Part shown: piece after piece, positions 37,935-45,860 of the stretch | Numbering within the stretch: the first letter of the stretch is position 1 | Layout: the number at the start of each line of letters is the position of its first letter | Source: Winogradskya humida | GTDB taxonomy: Bacteria > Actinomycetota > Actinomycetes > Mycobacteriales > Micromonosporaceae | Direction: 5' to 3' | DNA: 64,000 nt | Assembly: GCF_016862215.1 (NCBI RefSeq) | Contig: NZ_BOMN01000059.1 | Span: 21,819-85,818 of the forward strand | The notes under the pieces: model-generated | What the model was told of the DNA's origin: nothing | The model's database searches: none | Seen by the model: the letters and a program-made list of their open reading frames with translations, nothing else | Made by a program: the position numbers and the translations under genes

Positions 37935-38397
37935 CCAGGGCGGTGGCGAGCTCGACGGGGTGCCGCGTGCTGATGACCCAGAACGGGGTCGGGTCGGCGG
38001 GATCGTCGAGAACCACCTGTACCGCGCCACCGATCCACGGCCGCTGAATGACGAACGCGAGCGGGTGCGCGCCGACGCCCAGGACCTCGCGCTTTCCGTC
38101 CGCGTCCAGCGCCACCACCTCGGCGATGACGCCGATCGGCAGGCGCGCGTCGTCGACCTGGAGCTCGCCGGCGGTGACCGCGACGCGGATGCGACCGAGC
38201 CACCACGGGCCCAGCAGGGAGACCGGCAGGAGGATCGCGAAGGGGACCCAGGCGCGCAGCCCGTCGTACCCCATCCAGATCTCGGCCGCGAGCAGCCCGC
38301 CGACGCCCAGCGCGGTCGGCCACATCCACCACGGCGCGCGCAGCCGTTCGGCGTACCCGGCCGGGGCCGCCGTGCGTGTCGAAGGCTCGGGTGTCAC
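37903..38397 (-). CDS. DUF3093 family membrane protein
   Basis: This 164-residue protein equals M. tuberculosis Rv2698 by position. It has two N-terminal membrane helices (WWMWPTALGVGGLLAAEIW and WVPFAILLPVSLLGPWWL), then a soluble domain with RIRVAVTAGELQVDDARLP and the conserved C-terminal WVISTRHPVELATAL. It is an actinobacterial family of unknown role. GTG 38397 begins VTPEPSTR. It is divergent from dut, an arrangement conserved across actinobacteria. Confidence 0.9.
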   Translation of the reverse strand: MTPEPSTRTAAPAGYAERLRAPWWMWPTALGVGGLLAAEIWMGYDGLRAWVPFAILLPVSLLGPWWLGRIRVAVTAGELQVDDARLPIGVIAEVVALDADGKREVLGVGAHPLAFVIQRPWIGGAVQVVLDDPADPTPFWVISTRHPVELATALVTAKRAAASS

Positions 38398-38475
38398 GCT
38401 GGTGAGGGTACGGCGCGCCTCCGCCCCTGCCGACGGCAGGATGGCAGGGTGGGTGCCGCCCGATTCCGATCCGAC

Positions 38476-38943
38476 GTGAGGAAATTCGTCTTGGAGATCC
38501 AGGTCCGCCTCCTCGACCCCGGCCTGCCCGTGCCCTCGTACGCGCACCCCGGCGACGCCGGCGCCGACCTGTATGCGGCCGAGTCCGTGCAGATCGCCCC
38601 CGGCGAGCGCGCGCCCGTCCGCACGGGCCTGGCGATCGCGATCCCGGAGGGGTTCGTGGGCCTCGTGCATCCCCGCTCGGGGCTGGCGGCCAAGCTGGGT
38701 GTGACCGTGCTGAACGCGCCCGGTACGGTCGACGCCGGTTACCGGGGAGAGATCCTCGTCGTGCTCATCAATCACGATCTCGCGAACACGGTCAAGATCT
38801 CCCGCGGCGATCGCATCGCCCAGCTGGTGTTCCAGCGGGTCGAGCGGGCCGTGTTCCACGTCGTCGATGAGCTGCCCGGCACCGAGCGCGGGGCCGGCGG
38901 GCACGGTTCCACGGGCGGTCACGCCGCCCTGACGTCTGAATAG
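38476..38943 (+). CDS. dut: Deoxyuridine 5'-triphosphate nucleotidohydrolase (dUTPase)
   Basis: This is a homotrimeric dUTPase of about 155 residues that converts dUTP to dUMP and pyrophosphate. The family motifs occur in order: AGADLYAAE (1), HPRSGLAAK (2), VDAGYRGEI (3, with the catalytic Asp), GDRIAQLVFQRV (4), and the glycine-rich C-terminal arm GGHGSTGGHAAL (5, P-loop-like). GTG 38476 is used; TTG 38491 has a better-spaced GAGGAAA and could be the true start. The DUF3710 gene follows after 20 bases, probably as an operon. Confidence 0.95.
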   Translation: MRKFVLEIQVRLLDPGLPVPSYAHPGDAGADLYAAESVQIAPGERAPVRTGLAIAIPEGFVGLVHPRSGLAAKLGVTVLNAPGTVDAGYRGEILVVLINHDLANTVKISRGDRIAQLVFQRVERAVFHVVDELPGTERGAGGHGSTGGHAALTSE

Positions 38944-38963
38944 TTCCGGAAGGTGGCAAGCAG

Positions 38964-39683
38964 ATGTTCTCCCGCAAGCGCGGAGTCCCGCGGCACGTAC
39001 GCCCGGACGACGCGCCCCGACCCGCGGCGCTCGTCCAGAGCATGGGCGGGCTGCCGCCGGCGCCTGATTTCGGGCCGTGGGACAGCCGGCAGGCACCCGA
39101 GGGGGTCCAGCGACTGGACCTCGGCAGCCTGCTGATCCCGGCGATCGACGGTGTCGAGGTGCGGGTGCAAGCGAACCCGGACGGCGGCGTCGAGCAGATC
39201 GTGCTCGTGCACGAAAACAGCGCACTGCAGCTGAACGTCTTCGCGGCGCCCCGCAGCGAGGGCATCTGGGACGAGGTGCGCGACGAGATCGCCGCCACGA
39301 TCAAGACCGACGGGGTGCCGGCGCACGAGTTCGACGGCCCGTGGGGCGTGGAGCTGGCGGCCCGGGTCACCACCCCGGACGGCCCGGCGGATGTGCGGTT
39401 CGTGGGCGTGAACGGCCCGCGGTGGCTGCTGCGTGCGCTGTTCCAGGGCCCGGCTGCCGCCGACCCGAGGCACGAGGGTGTGCTGGGCGAGTGCTTGCGC
39501 GGTGTCGTGGTGGTCCGTGACGACGAGGCCCGCCCGGTCCGCGAGCCCCTCCCGTTGCGGCTGCCGCAGGAGATGGCGGCAGCTGCCGAGGAGGCCCACG
39601 CGGGTCACGACCACTCACACGAGGGTCACGACCACTCGCACGACGGCCATGATCACGGCCCGAACGGCCGGCACATCCACTGA
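38964..39683 (+). CDS. DUF3710 family protein with histidine-rich C-terminal tail
   Basis: This 239-residue protein is equivalent to M. tuberculosis Rv2696c. The DUF3710 core spans about 40-205 (QRLDLGSLLIPAIDG, NVFAAPRSEGIWDEVRDEI, FVGVNGPRWLLRALFQGPAA). The last 27 residues are an unusual His/Asp-rich tail (HAGHDHSHEGHDHSHDGHDHG and on) with 11 histidines, resembling metal-storage or metallochaperone tails. ATG 38964 has GGAAGG upstream. A perfect terminator follows. Confidence 0.92.
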   Translation: MFSRKRGVPRHVRPDDAPRPAALVQSMGGLPPAPDFGPWDSRQAPEGVQRLDLGSLLIPAIDGVEVRVQANPDGGVEQIVLVHENSALQLNVFAAPRSEGIWDEVRDEIAATIKTDGVPAHEFDGPWGVELAARVTTPDGPADVRFVGVNGPRWLLRALFQGPAAADPRHEGVLGECLRGVVVVRDDEARPVREPLPLRLPQEMAAAAEEAHAGHDHSHEGHDHSHDGHDHGPNGRHIH

Positions 39684-39697
39684 TCTGATCGAATTCG

Positions 39698-39725
39698 CGC
39701 CCGGGTGACGTCGATCACCCGGGCG
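39698..39725 (+). terminator. Hairpin terminator after the DUF3710 gene
   Basis: A perfect 11-bp stem (CGCCCGGGTGA at 39698-39708, complement at 39715-39725) has the loop CGTCGA, 14 bases past the stop. Confidence 0.85.
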
Positions 39726-39800
39726 TGCCGGGCGTACCGTGGATGCGCGGGCCCAACCGGCTGCGTATCCAGGCTTGCCGACGATGAGGTGTCACGGGCC

Positions 39801-40196
39801 ATGACTACCGAAGAGCGCACCACCGAAGAGCGCAGTCACGGGCTGCGCCGGTTCTTCGAACGGCTGACCGCCTCCGAGGAGGAGCTGGACGCCGAGGAGC
39901 TGCAGCGCGACAGCCGCAAGTGCGGGGCGGTTCCGGCCACCCAGTGCCACCGCGGCCAGGTCGTCTCGGTCTCGGGGCGGCTGCGGACCGTGGCATACAC
40001 TCCCCGGACCAACCTGCCGACGCTGGAGGCGGACCTCTACGACGGCAGCGACGTGGTCACACTGGTCTTCCTGGGCCGGCGTTCGATCGTCGGCATCGAG
40101 CCGGGCCGCCAGCTCACCGCGCGGGGCCGGATCGCGATCCGGGACGAACGCAAGGTCATCTACAACCCGTACTACGAGCTGGAGGCGCCCCGGTGA
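39801..40196 (+). CDS. OB-fold nucleic-acid-binding protein
   Basis: This 131-residue protein corresponds by position to M. tuberculosis Rv2694c. The N-terminal 50 residues are helical and acidic (ASEEELDAEELQRDS). The rest is an OB-fold: QCHRGQVVSVSGRLRTVAYTP, TLEADLYDGSDVVTLVFLGR, GRQLTARGRIAI, with the terminal VIYNPYYELE conserved in the family. It is presumably single-strand nucleic-acid binding (inference). ATG 39801 begins MTTEERTTEE. The stop overlaps the start of the DUF3159 gene (GTGA). Confidence 0.9.
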   Translation: MTTEERTTEERSHGLRRFFERLTASEEELDAEELQRDSRKCGAVPATQCHRGQVVSVSGRLRTVAYTPRTNLPTLEADLYDGSDVVTLVFLGRRSIVGIEPGRQLTARGRIAIRDERKVIYNPYYELEAPR

Positions 40197-41002
40197 CACC
40201 CGGCCATGAACCCCAACACGCGGCTGCTGAGACGGCCGGCGAGCGGGTAGCCGCGGAAGTTGTCGAGGAAGTTGTCGAGGAGCTCGACCTGCACCCGGTG
40301 ACGGAACACCCGGCGAAGGGGCCGGAGAAGGTCGACGACGAGCTGCCCTCGATGAGCGAGCAGATCTCCGAGCAGCTGGGCGGGGTGCGCGGGCTCATCG
40401 AGTCGAGCGTGCCGGTGCTGGCGTTCGTGCTGCTCAACGTGCTGCTGGGCGACATCGGGCTCGGACTGGAGAAGAAGACCGCGCTCTACTGGGCGATCGG
40501 CGGCAGCGTCGGCTCGGCGCTGGCCATCGGCGCGTACAGGCTCAGCCGCAAACAGCCGGTCCGGCACGCGGTCAACGGCATCTTCGGCATCGCGGTCGGC
40601 GCCTATCTCGCCTACCGCACTGGCGACGCCAAGAATTTCTACCTGCCGGGCATTCTGCTAACCCTCGGCCAGGTGGTCCTGCTGATCGGCTCGGTCGTGG
40701 TCCGCAGACCGATCATCGGGTACGTCTGGGGCGTCCTCGCCAACGGCGGCAAGCACGACTGGTTCCACAACAGCCGGCTGTTCCGTACGTTCCAGTGGCT
40801 GACCCTGGTCTGGGCGGTCTCGCTGTTCGTCCGCGCGGGCGTCCAGGGCTGGCTCTACCTCGCCGACGAGGCCAACGCGATCGGCATCGTCCGCATCCTG
40901 ATCAGCTGGCCCATCTACGCTGCCACCTTCGCCTACACCGCCTGGGCCGTCCACCGCGTGACGGCAGCCCAGGCCCTCGAGGCCGCTCCCGAGAAGGCGT
41001 GA
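40193..41002 (+). CDS. DUF3159 family membrane protein
   Basis: This 269-residue integral membrane protein is equivalent to M. tuberculosis Rv2693c. After a 60-residue acidic cytoplasmic segment come about six hydrophobic helices (VPVLAFVLLNVLLG, LYWAIGGSVGSALAIGAY, ILLTLGQVVLLIGSVVV). The loop GGKHDWFHNSRLFRTFQWLTLVWA is typical of DUF3159. Its role is unknown, possibly transport. The start GTG 40193 overlaps the OB-fold gene stop. Confidence 0.92.
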   Translation: MTPGHEPQHAAAETAGERVAAEVVEEVVEELDLHPVTEHPAKGPEKVDDELPSMSEQISEQLGGVRGLIESSVPVLAFVLLNVLLGDIGLGLEKKTALYWAIGGSVGSALAIGAYRLSRKQPVRHAVNGIFGIAVGAYLAYRTGDAKNFYLPGILLTLGQVVLLIGSVVVRRPIIGYVWGVLANGGKHDWFHNSRLFRTFQWLTLVWAVSLFVRAGVQGWLYLADEANAIGIVRILISWPIYAATFAYTAWAVHRVTAAQALEAAPEKA

Positions 41003-41005
41003 CGC

Positions 41006-41680
41006 TCAGCCGAGGTCCGCGGCCTTGCCCAGAACGACTGCCCTGACCTCGTCCTCCACCTCCGCGGTGCAGATGAAGATGAGTTCGTCGGCGGCTTCGA
41101 GCGGGTCGTCCGGGGTGGGGACCAGGACCCGCTTGCCGCGCAGGATGGCGACCAGGGCGGAGTCGTGGGGCAGCGGGACCGAGCGGACCGGCTCGCCGAC
41201 ATAGGGCGCGTCGGACGGCAGGGTGATTTCGACAAGGTTGGCCTGACCCTGGCGGAACGTCATCAGCCGGACCAGGTCGCCGACCGTGACGGCCTCCTCG
41301 ACCAGCGCGGCCATCAGGCGGGGCTTGCTGACCGCGACGTCGACGCCCCACTGCTCGGTGAAGAGCCATTCGTTCTCGGCGCGGTTGACGCGGGCGACGA
41401 CCCGGTTGACCGCGAACTCGGTCTTCGCCAGCAGCGAGCAGACCAGGTTGGCCTTGTCGTCGCCGGTGGCGGCGATGACCACGTCGCAGCCCGCCACGTC
41501 GGCCTCCTCGAGGCTGCTGACCTCGCAGGCGTCGGCGAGGATCCATTCGGCCTCGGGGACGCGCTCCGGGCGCAGCTGGGCGGGGGCGCGCTCGATGAGC
41601 ATGACCTGGTGGCCGTTGCCGATGAGCTCCTGGGCGATGGACCGGCCCACGTTGCCGGCGCCCGCGATGGCGATCCGCAT
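41006..41680 (-). CDS. TrkA-type RCK regulatory protein (CeoC-like)
   Basis: This 224-residue cytoplasmic potassium-channel/transporter regulatory subunit has an N-terminal Rossmann NAD-binding RCK_N domain (IAGAGNVGRSIAQEL, then ATGDDKANLVCSLLA) at about 1-120 and an RCK_C (TrkA_C) domain from about 140. Start and stop positions place it two bases after the partner gene upstream, so the two are made as a pair, like CeoB/CeoC (TrkB/TrkC) of M. tuberculosis. The probable partner transporter is the divergent KimA-like gene. Confidence 0.92.
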   Translation of the reverse strand: MRIAIAGAGNVGRSIAQELIGNGHQVMLIERAPAQLRPERVPEAEWILADACEVSSLEEADVAGCDVVIAATGDDKANLVCSLLAKTEFAVNRVVARVNRAENEWLFTEQWGVDVAVSKPRLMAALVEEAVTVGDLVRLMTFRQGQANLVEITLPSDAPYVGEPVRSVPLPHDSALVAILRGKRVLVPTPDDPLEAADELIFICTAEVEDEVRAVVLGKAADLG

Positions 41681-41682
41681 GG

Positions 41683-42348
41683 TCAGTGACCTCCGAGCCC
41701 GGCGCTGCCGGCGGCCGCCAGCACACCCTCGACGATGTCGTCGGTGACCACGAAGAAGACCTGGTCACCGTCCTGCAGCACGGTATTCGGGGTGGCGAGC
41801 GAGCCGATGCCGAAGCGTACGAGGTAGGCGACCCGGGCGCCGGTGCTGTCCTCCAGCGACCTGACGGTCTGGCCGACCCAGTCGCGGTGCAGCGGGGCCT
41901 CGACGATCGAGACGGCGCTGGTCGGGTCGCGGAAGACCTCGACCGTGCCCTCCGGGATCAGGTGGCGCACCATCCGGTCGGCGGCCCAGCGGATCGTCGC
42001 CACGGTGGGGATGCCGAGCCGCTCGTAGACCTGGGCACGGCGGGCGTCGTAGATGCGGGCCACCACGCGGGCCACGCCGAAATTCTCCCGGGCCAGCCGT
42101 GCGGAGATGATGTTGGAGTTGTCGCCGCTGGACACCGCGGCGAAGGCGTCGGCGCGTTCGATGCCGGCCTCGCGCAGCACGTCGCGGTCGAAGCCGATGC
42201 CGGTGATCGTCGTGCCACCGAATTCAGCGCCGAGCCGGCGGAAGGCGTCGGCGTTGCGGTCGATGATCGCGACCGAGTGGCCGCGAGCGTCGAGCTTGTG
42301 CGCGAGCGTCGAGCCGAGCCGCCCGCAGCCCATGATCACCACGTGCAC
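41683..42348 (-). CDS. TrkA-type RCK regulatory protein (CeoB-like)
   Basis: This 221-residue partner of the preceding RCK protein has GCGRLGSTLAHKLDARGH (nucleotide-binding glycine motif), the ligand-sensing acidic end IIDRNADAF, SSGDNSNIISARLA, and a TrkA_C domain with APLHRDWVGQTVRSLE. It is divergent from the APC/KimA-like transporter gene, 113 bases apart, and probably gates or stabilises it (inference). No classical TrkH/TrkG membrane subunit lies in the window. Confidence 0.92.
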   Translation of the reverse strand: MHVVIMGCGRLGSTLAHKLDARGHSVAIIDRNADAFRRLGAEFGGTTITGIGFDRDVLREAGIERADAFAAVSSGDNSNIISARLARENFGVARVVARIYDARRAQVYERLGIPTVATIRWAADRMVRHLIPEGTVEVFRDPTSAVSIVEAPLHRDWVGQTVRSLEDSTGARVAYLVRFGIGSLATPNTVLQDGDQVFFVVTDDIVEGVLAAAGSAGLGGH

Positions 42349-42461
42349 TTTTACGCGCCTCTCCGAAACGGGGCTGACACGCAGAGCGTGCCATGCCCGT
42401 GCGACCGCCGCTGGCCGGGGCGCCCGGCGGCGTGGCGCGGGCAGCCGTACGCTTTGGCCTT

Positions 42462-44516
42462 GTGGCGAGTTCGACGTCCTTAGCCAAGCGGCTGTTACTC
42501 GGCCGGCCCTTCCGCTCCGACAAGCTGGCGCACACGCTGCTGCCGAAGCGGATCGCGCTGCCCGTGTTCGCCTCCGACGCGCTGTCGAGCGTGGCCTACG
42601 CCCCCGACGAGATCCTCCTGACCCTCTCGATCGCCGGTGCGACGGCGTTCACGATCTCGCCGTGGATCACGCTGGCGGTCGCCGTCGTGATGGTGACGGT
42701 GGTCGCGAGCTACCGGCAGAACGTGCACGCCTATCCGTCCGGCGGCGGCGACTACGAGGTGGCGACGGTCAACCTCGGGCCGCGGTTCGGGGTGGCGGTG
42801 GCCAGCGCGCTGCTGGTCGACTACATCCTGACCGTGGCGGTGTCGGTCAGCGCCGGGGTCAGCAACCTCGGGTCCGTGGTGCCGTTCGTCGCCGAGCACA
42901 AGATCGGCATCGCGATCGCCGCGGTCGCCATCCTAACCGCGCTCAACCTGCGGGGGCTGCGGGAGTCGGGCACGGCGTTCGCCATTCCGACGTACGCGTT
43001 CATCATCGTCATCGTCGGCATGATCGTTACCGGCCTGGTCCGGGTCTTCGTGCTCGGCCAGGACCTCCGCGCGCCCAGCGCCGGGCTGGTGATCAGCGCC
43101 GAGGAACACCATCTGACCAGCTTCGCGTTCGTCTTCCTGATGCTGCGCACGTTCTCGTCCGGCTGCGCGGCGCTGACCGGTGTGGAGGCCATCTCCAACG
43201 GCGTGCCCGCGTTCAAGCCGCCGAAGAGCAAGAACGCCGCCACCACGCTGCTGCTGCTCGGCAGTCTCGCGATCACCATGCTGGTCGGCATGGTGCTGCT
43301 GGCCCGGGTCACGCACCTGCAGTTCGTCGAGGACGCGTCGCAGATCATCGGCGGGCCGCCCGACTACGTGCAGAAGACGGTCACCGCGCAGCTCGGTGAG
43401 ACGGTCTTCGGCCAGGGCTCGGCGCTTGTCTACCTGGTCGGTGCGGTCACCGCCCTGATCCTCTTCCTGGCCGCGAACACCGCGTTCAACGGCTTCCCGG
43501 TGCTCGGCTCGATCCTCGCCCAGGACCGCTACCTGCCGCGCCAGCTGCACACCCGCGGCGACCGGCTGGCGTTCAGCAACGGCATCCTGTTCCTCGCCGT
43601 GGCCGCGATCGTGCTGATCGTCGCGTTCGACGCCCAGGTCACCCGGCTGATCCAGCTCTACATCGTCGGCGTCTTCGTCTCCTTCACGCTGTCGCAGGCC
43701 GGCATGATCCGGCACTGGAACAGGCTCCTGCGCACCCAGCGAGATCCGCTCAAACGCCGGCAGATGTACCGCTCGCGCACGATCAACACGGTCGGTATGG
43801 CGCTGACGGGTGCGGTGCTGGTCGTCGTACTCATCACGAAGTTCCTGCTCGGTGCCTGGATCGCGATCGCCGCGATGATCTTCATCTACCTGCTCATGCT
43901 GGGCATCCGTAAGCACTACACACGGGTCGCCGAGGAGCTGGAGCCCACCGAGGAACGGTTCGTGCTGCCGTCGCGCAACCACGCGGTGGTGCTCGTCAGC
44001 AAGGTCCACCAGCCGACGCTGCGGGCGCTCGCGTATGCGCAGGCCACCCGCCCGGACTCGCTCACCGCCGTCACGGTCAACGTGGACGACAAGGACACCC
44101 GCAAGATCCAGGCGGAATGGGAGCGCCGGCAGATCCCGGTGCAGCTCACCGTCGTCGACTCGCCCTACCGCGAGATCTCCCGCCCGATCATCGACTTCGT
44201 GAAGGGCGTGCGCCGCGGCTCACCCCGCGACGTGGTGACGGTCTTCGTCCCCGAGTACGTCGTCGGCCGCTGGTGGGAGAACCTCCTGCACAACCAGAGC
44301 GCGCTGCGGATCAAGGCCCGGTTGCTCTTCGAGCCCGGCGTCATGGTCACCAGCGTCCCGTGGCAGCTGCGCTCCAGCCAGGACCGCGACCTCGACCGTT
44401 ACGACCGCGGCCTGAGCTCGGCACCCCGCCGGGGCCCCCGCACCCGTCTGCCCGCACCCGCCACCACCACCGCCACGCCCGATCCGGCCGCGGAACCCGA
44501 GGAGTCCCCCAAGTGA
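42462..44516 (+). CDS. APC-superfamily transporter, KimA-like potassium symporter
   Basis: This is a 684-residue protein with about 12 membrane helices and a cytosolic C-terminal domain of about 200 residues. It matches the layout and conserved segments of the Bacillus K+/H+ symporter KimA: FASDALSSVAYAPDEIL, YRQNVHAYPSGGGDYEVA, LLVDYILTVAVSVSAG, FSSGCAALTGVEAISNGVPAF, GDRLAFSNGILFL, FVSFTLSQAGM. The C-terminal LLHNQSALRIKARLLFEP also parallels KimA. In M. tuberculosis the same locus holds Rv2690c beside ceoBC. GTG 42462 begins VASSTSLAKRLLLGRPFRSDKL. Its stop overlaps the next start (GTGA). Potassium as substrate is inferred. Confidence 0.88.
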   Translation: MASSTSLAKRLLLGRPFRSDKLAHTLLPKRIALPVFASDALSSVAYAPDEILLTLSIAGATAFTISPWITLAVAVVMVTVVASYRQNVHAYPSGGGDYEVATVNLGPRFGVAVASALLVDYILTVAVSVSAGVSNLGSVVPFVAEHKIGIAIAAVAILTALNLRGLRESGTAFAIPTYAFIIVIVGMIVTGLVRVFVLGQDLRAPSAGLVISAEEHHLTSFAFVFLMLRTFSSGCAALTGVEAISNGVPAFKPPKSKNAATTLLLLGSLAITMLVGMVLLARVTHLQFVEDASQIIGGPPDYVQKTVTAQLGETVFGQGSALVYLVGAVTALILFLAANTAFNGFPVLGSILAQDRYLPRQLHTRGDRLAFSNGILFLAVAAIVLIVAFDAQVTRLIQLYIVGVFVSFTLSQAGMIRHWNRLLRTQRDPLKRRQMYRSRTINTVGMALTGAVLVVVLITKFLLGAWIAIAAMIFIYLLMLGIRKHYTRVAEELEPTEERFVLPSRNHAVVLVSKVHQPTLRALAYAQATRPDSLTAVTVNVDDKDTRKIQAEWERRQIPVQLTVVDSPYREISRPIIDFVKGVRRGSPRDVVTVFVPEYVVGRWWENLLHNQSALRIKARLLFEPGVMVTSVPWQLRSSQDRDLDRYDRGLSSAPRRGPRTRLPAPATTTATPDPAAEPEESPK

Positions 44517-45769
44517 CCGTAGAGACCGTGGAACTCGTCGAGGGCGACCTGGTGGAGCTGACCGTGGGCGCGCCCGCCCACGGCGGTCACTGTGTCGCCC
44601 GGCTCGGTGGCGAGCACGGCCGGGTCGTCTTCGTGCGGCACGCCCTGCCCGGTGAGAAGGTCACGGCCGAGATCACCGAGCTGCACAAGAGTTGGGTACG
44701 AGCCGACGCGATCACCGTCCACGAGGCCTCCGCCGACCGGGTCGAGCCGCCCTGCCCGTGGTCCGGTCCCGGCAAGTGCGGCGGCTGCGACCTGCAGCAC
44801 GTCGCCCCGGCCGCGCAGCTCGACTGGAAGACCGAGGTGGTGCACAACCTGCTCACCCGGATGGCCGGTCTGAGCGAGATCCAGATCAAAGATTTGGGTG
44901 TACGCGTGGAGCCGCTGCCCGGTGGCCCACTCGGCTGGCGCTCCCGCGTGCGGTACGCAGTCGACGCCGCCGACCGCCCCGGCCTGCTCAAACACCGCTC
45001 GCACGAGGTCGTGCCGGTGGACCGCTGCCGGATCGCCCACCCCGGCATCCAGGCCCTCGACATCACCACGCGTACGTGGCCGGAGGCGTCCTCGATCGAG
45101 ACCGTCGCCTCCACCGGTGGCGACGTGGTGGTCATCCCGCGAGCGACCGTCGGCAGCGCCGGTGACCTGCTCGACGAGGTGAACAGCGCACCCGAGGCGG
45201 GTTCCGTCGAGGTGCGTGAGCTGGCCGCCGGGCGGGAATGGCACGTGCCCGCCGACGGCTTCTGGCAGATCCATCCGTCCGCCGCCGACACGCTCGTCGG
45301 TGCCGTGCTGGAGCTGCTCGACCCGCAGCCGGGGGAGACGTCCTGGGACCTCTACGGCGGGGCGGGGCTGTTCGCCGCCGCGCTCAACGGCCGTACCGGT
45401 GCCCGCACCACGGTCGTGGAATCGTCCCCGATCGGCGTCGTCGCCGCCCGGCGCAACCTGGCCGACCTGGTCGGCACGGAGGTCATCGCGGCGAAGGTCG
45501 AGGTCGCCCTCGCCCGCCGCCGCCCCGCCGGTCCGGTCGACCTGATCGTGCTCGACCCGCCGCGCACGGGTGCCGGCGCCAAGGTCGTGCGCGCGATGGT
45601 GGACGCCTCGCCGCGTGCGATCGCGTATGTGGCGTGCGATCCGGCGGCGCTGGCCCGGGATCTCAAGACGTTCGCGGGGCTGGGGTGGAAGGTCGCGCAG
45701 CTGCGGGCGTACGACTGCTTCCCCATGACCCAGCACGTCGAATGCGTGGCGCTGGTGGTGCCGCAGTGA
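44513..45769 (+). CDS. TRAM-domain class I SAM RNA (uracil-5) methyltransferase, TrmA/RumA family
   Basis: This 418-residue protein corresponds to M. tuberculosis Rv2689c. An N-terminal TRAM RNA-binding domain (about 8-65) is followed by an iron-sulfur cysteine cluster (CPWSGPGKCGGCDLQH), then a C-terminal methyltransferase domain. The SAM loop is DLYGGAGLFAAAL, and the catalytic region is LDPPRTGAG with VACDPAALARDL carrying the nucleophilic Cys. The product is presumably 5-methyluridine in rRNA or tRNA. Start GTG 44513 overlaps the transporter stop. Confidence 0.92.
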   Translation: MTVETVELVEGDLVELTVGAPAHGGHCVARLGGEHGRVVFVRHALPGEKVTAEITELHKSWVRADAITVHEASADRVEPPCPWSGPGKCGGCDLQHVAPAAQLDWKTEVVHNLLTRMAGLSEIQIKDLGVRVEPLPGGPLGWRSRVRYAVDAADRPGLLKHRSHEVVPVDRCRIAHPGIQALDITTRTWPEASSIETVASTGGDVVVIPRATVGSAGDLLDEVNSAPEAGSVEVRELAAGREWHVPADGFWQIHPSAADTLVGAVLELLDPQPGETSWDLYGGAGLFAAALNGRTGARTTVVESSPIGVVAARRNLADLVGTEVIAAKVEVALARRRPAGPVDLIVLDPPRTGAGAKVVRAMVDASPRAIAYVACDPAALARDLKTFAGLGWKVAQLRAYDCFPMTQHVECVALVVPQ

Positions 45770-45860
45770 CCGGCGGGATGTGTGCAGGTTTTGTGGAGGA
45801 CCCCGGTATGGCCGTCCGTGCCGGATGCGGGCGAGCTTCGCGCCGATAGACTGTGCCCCT

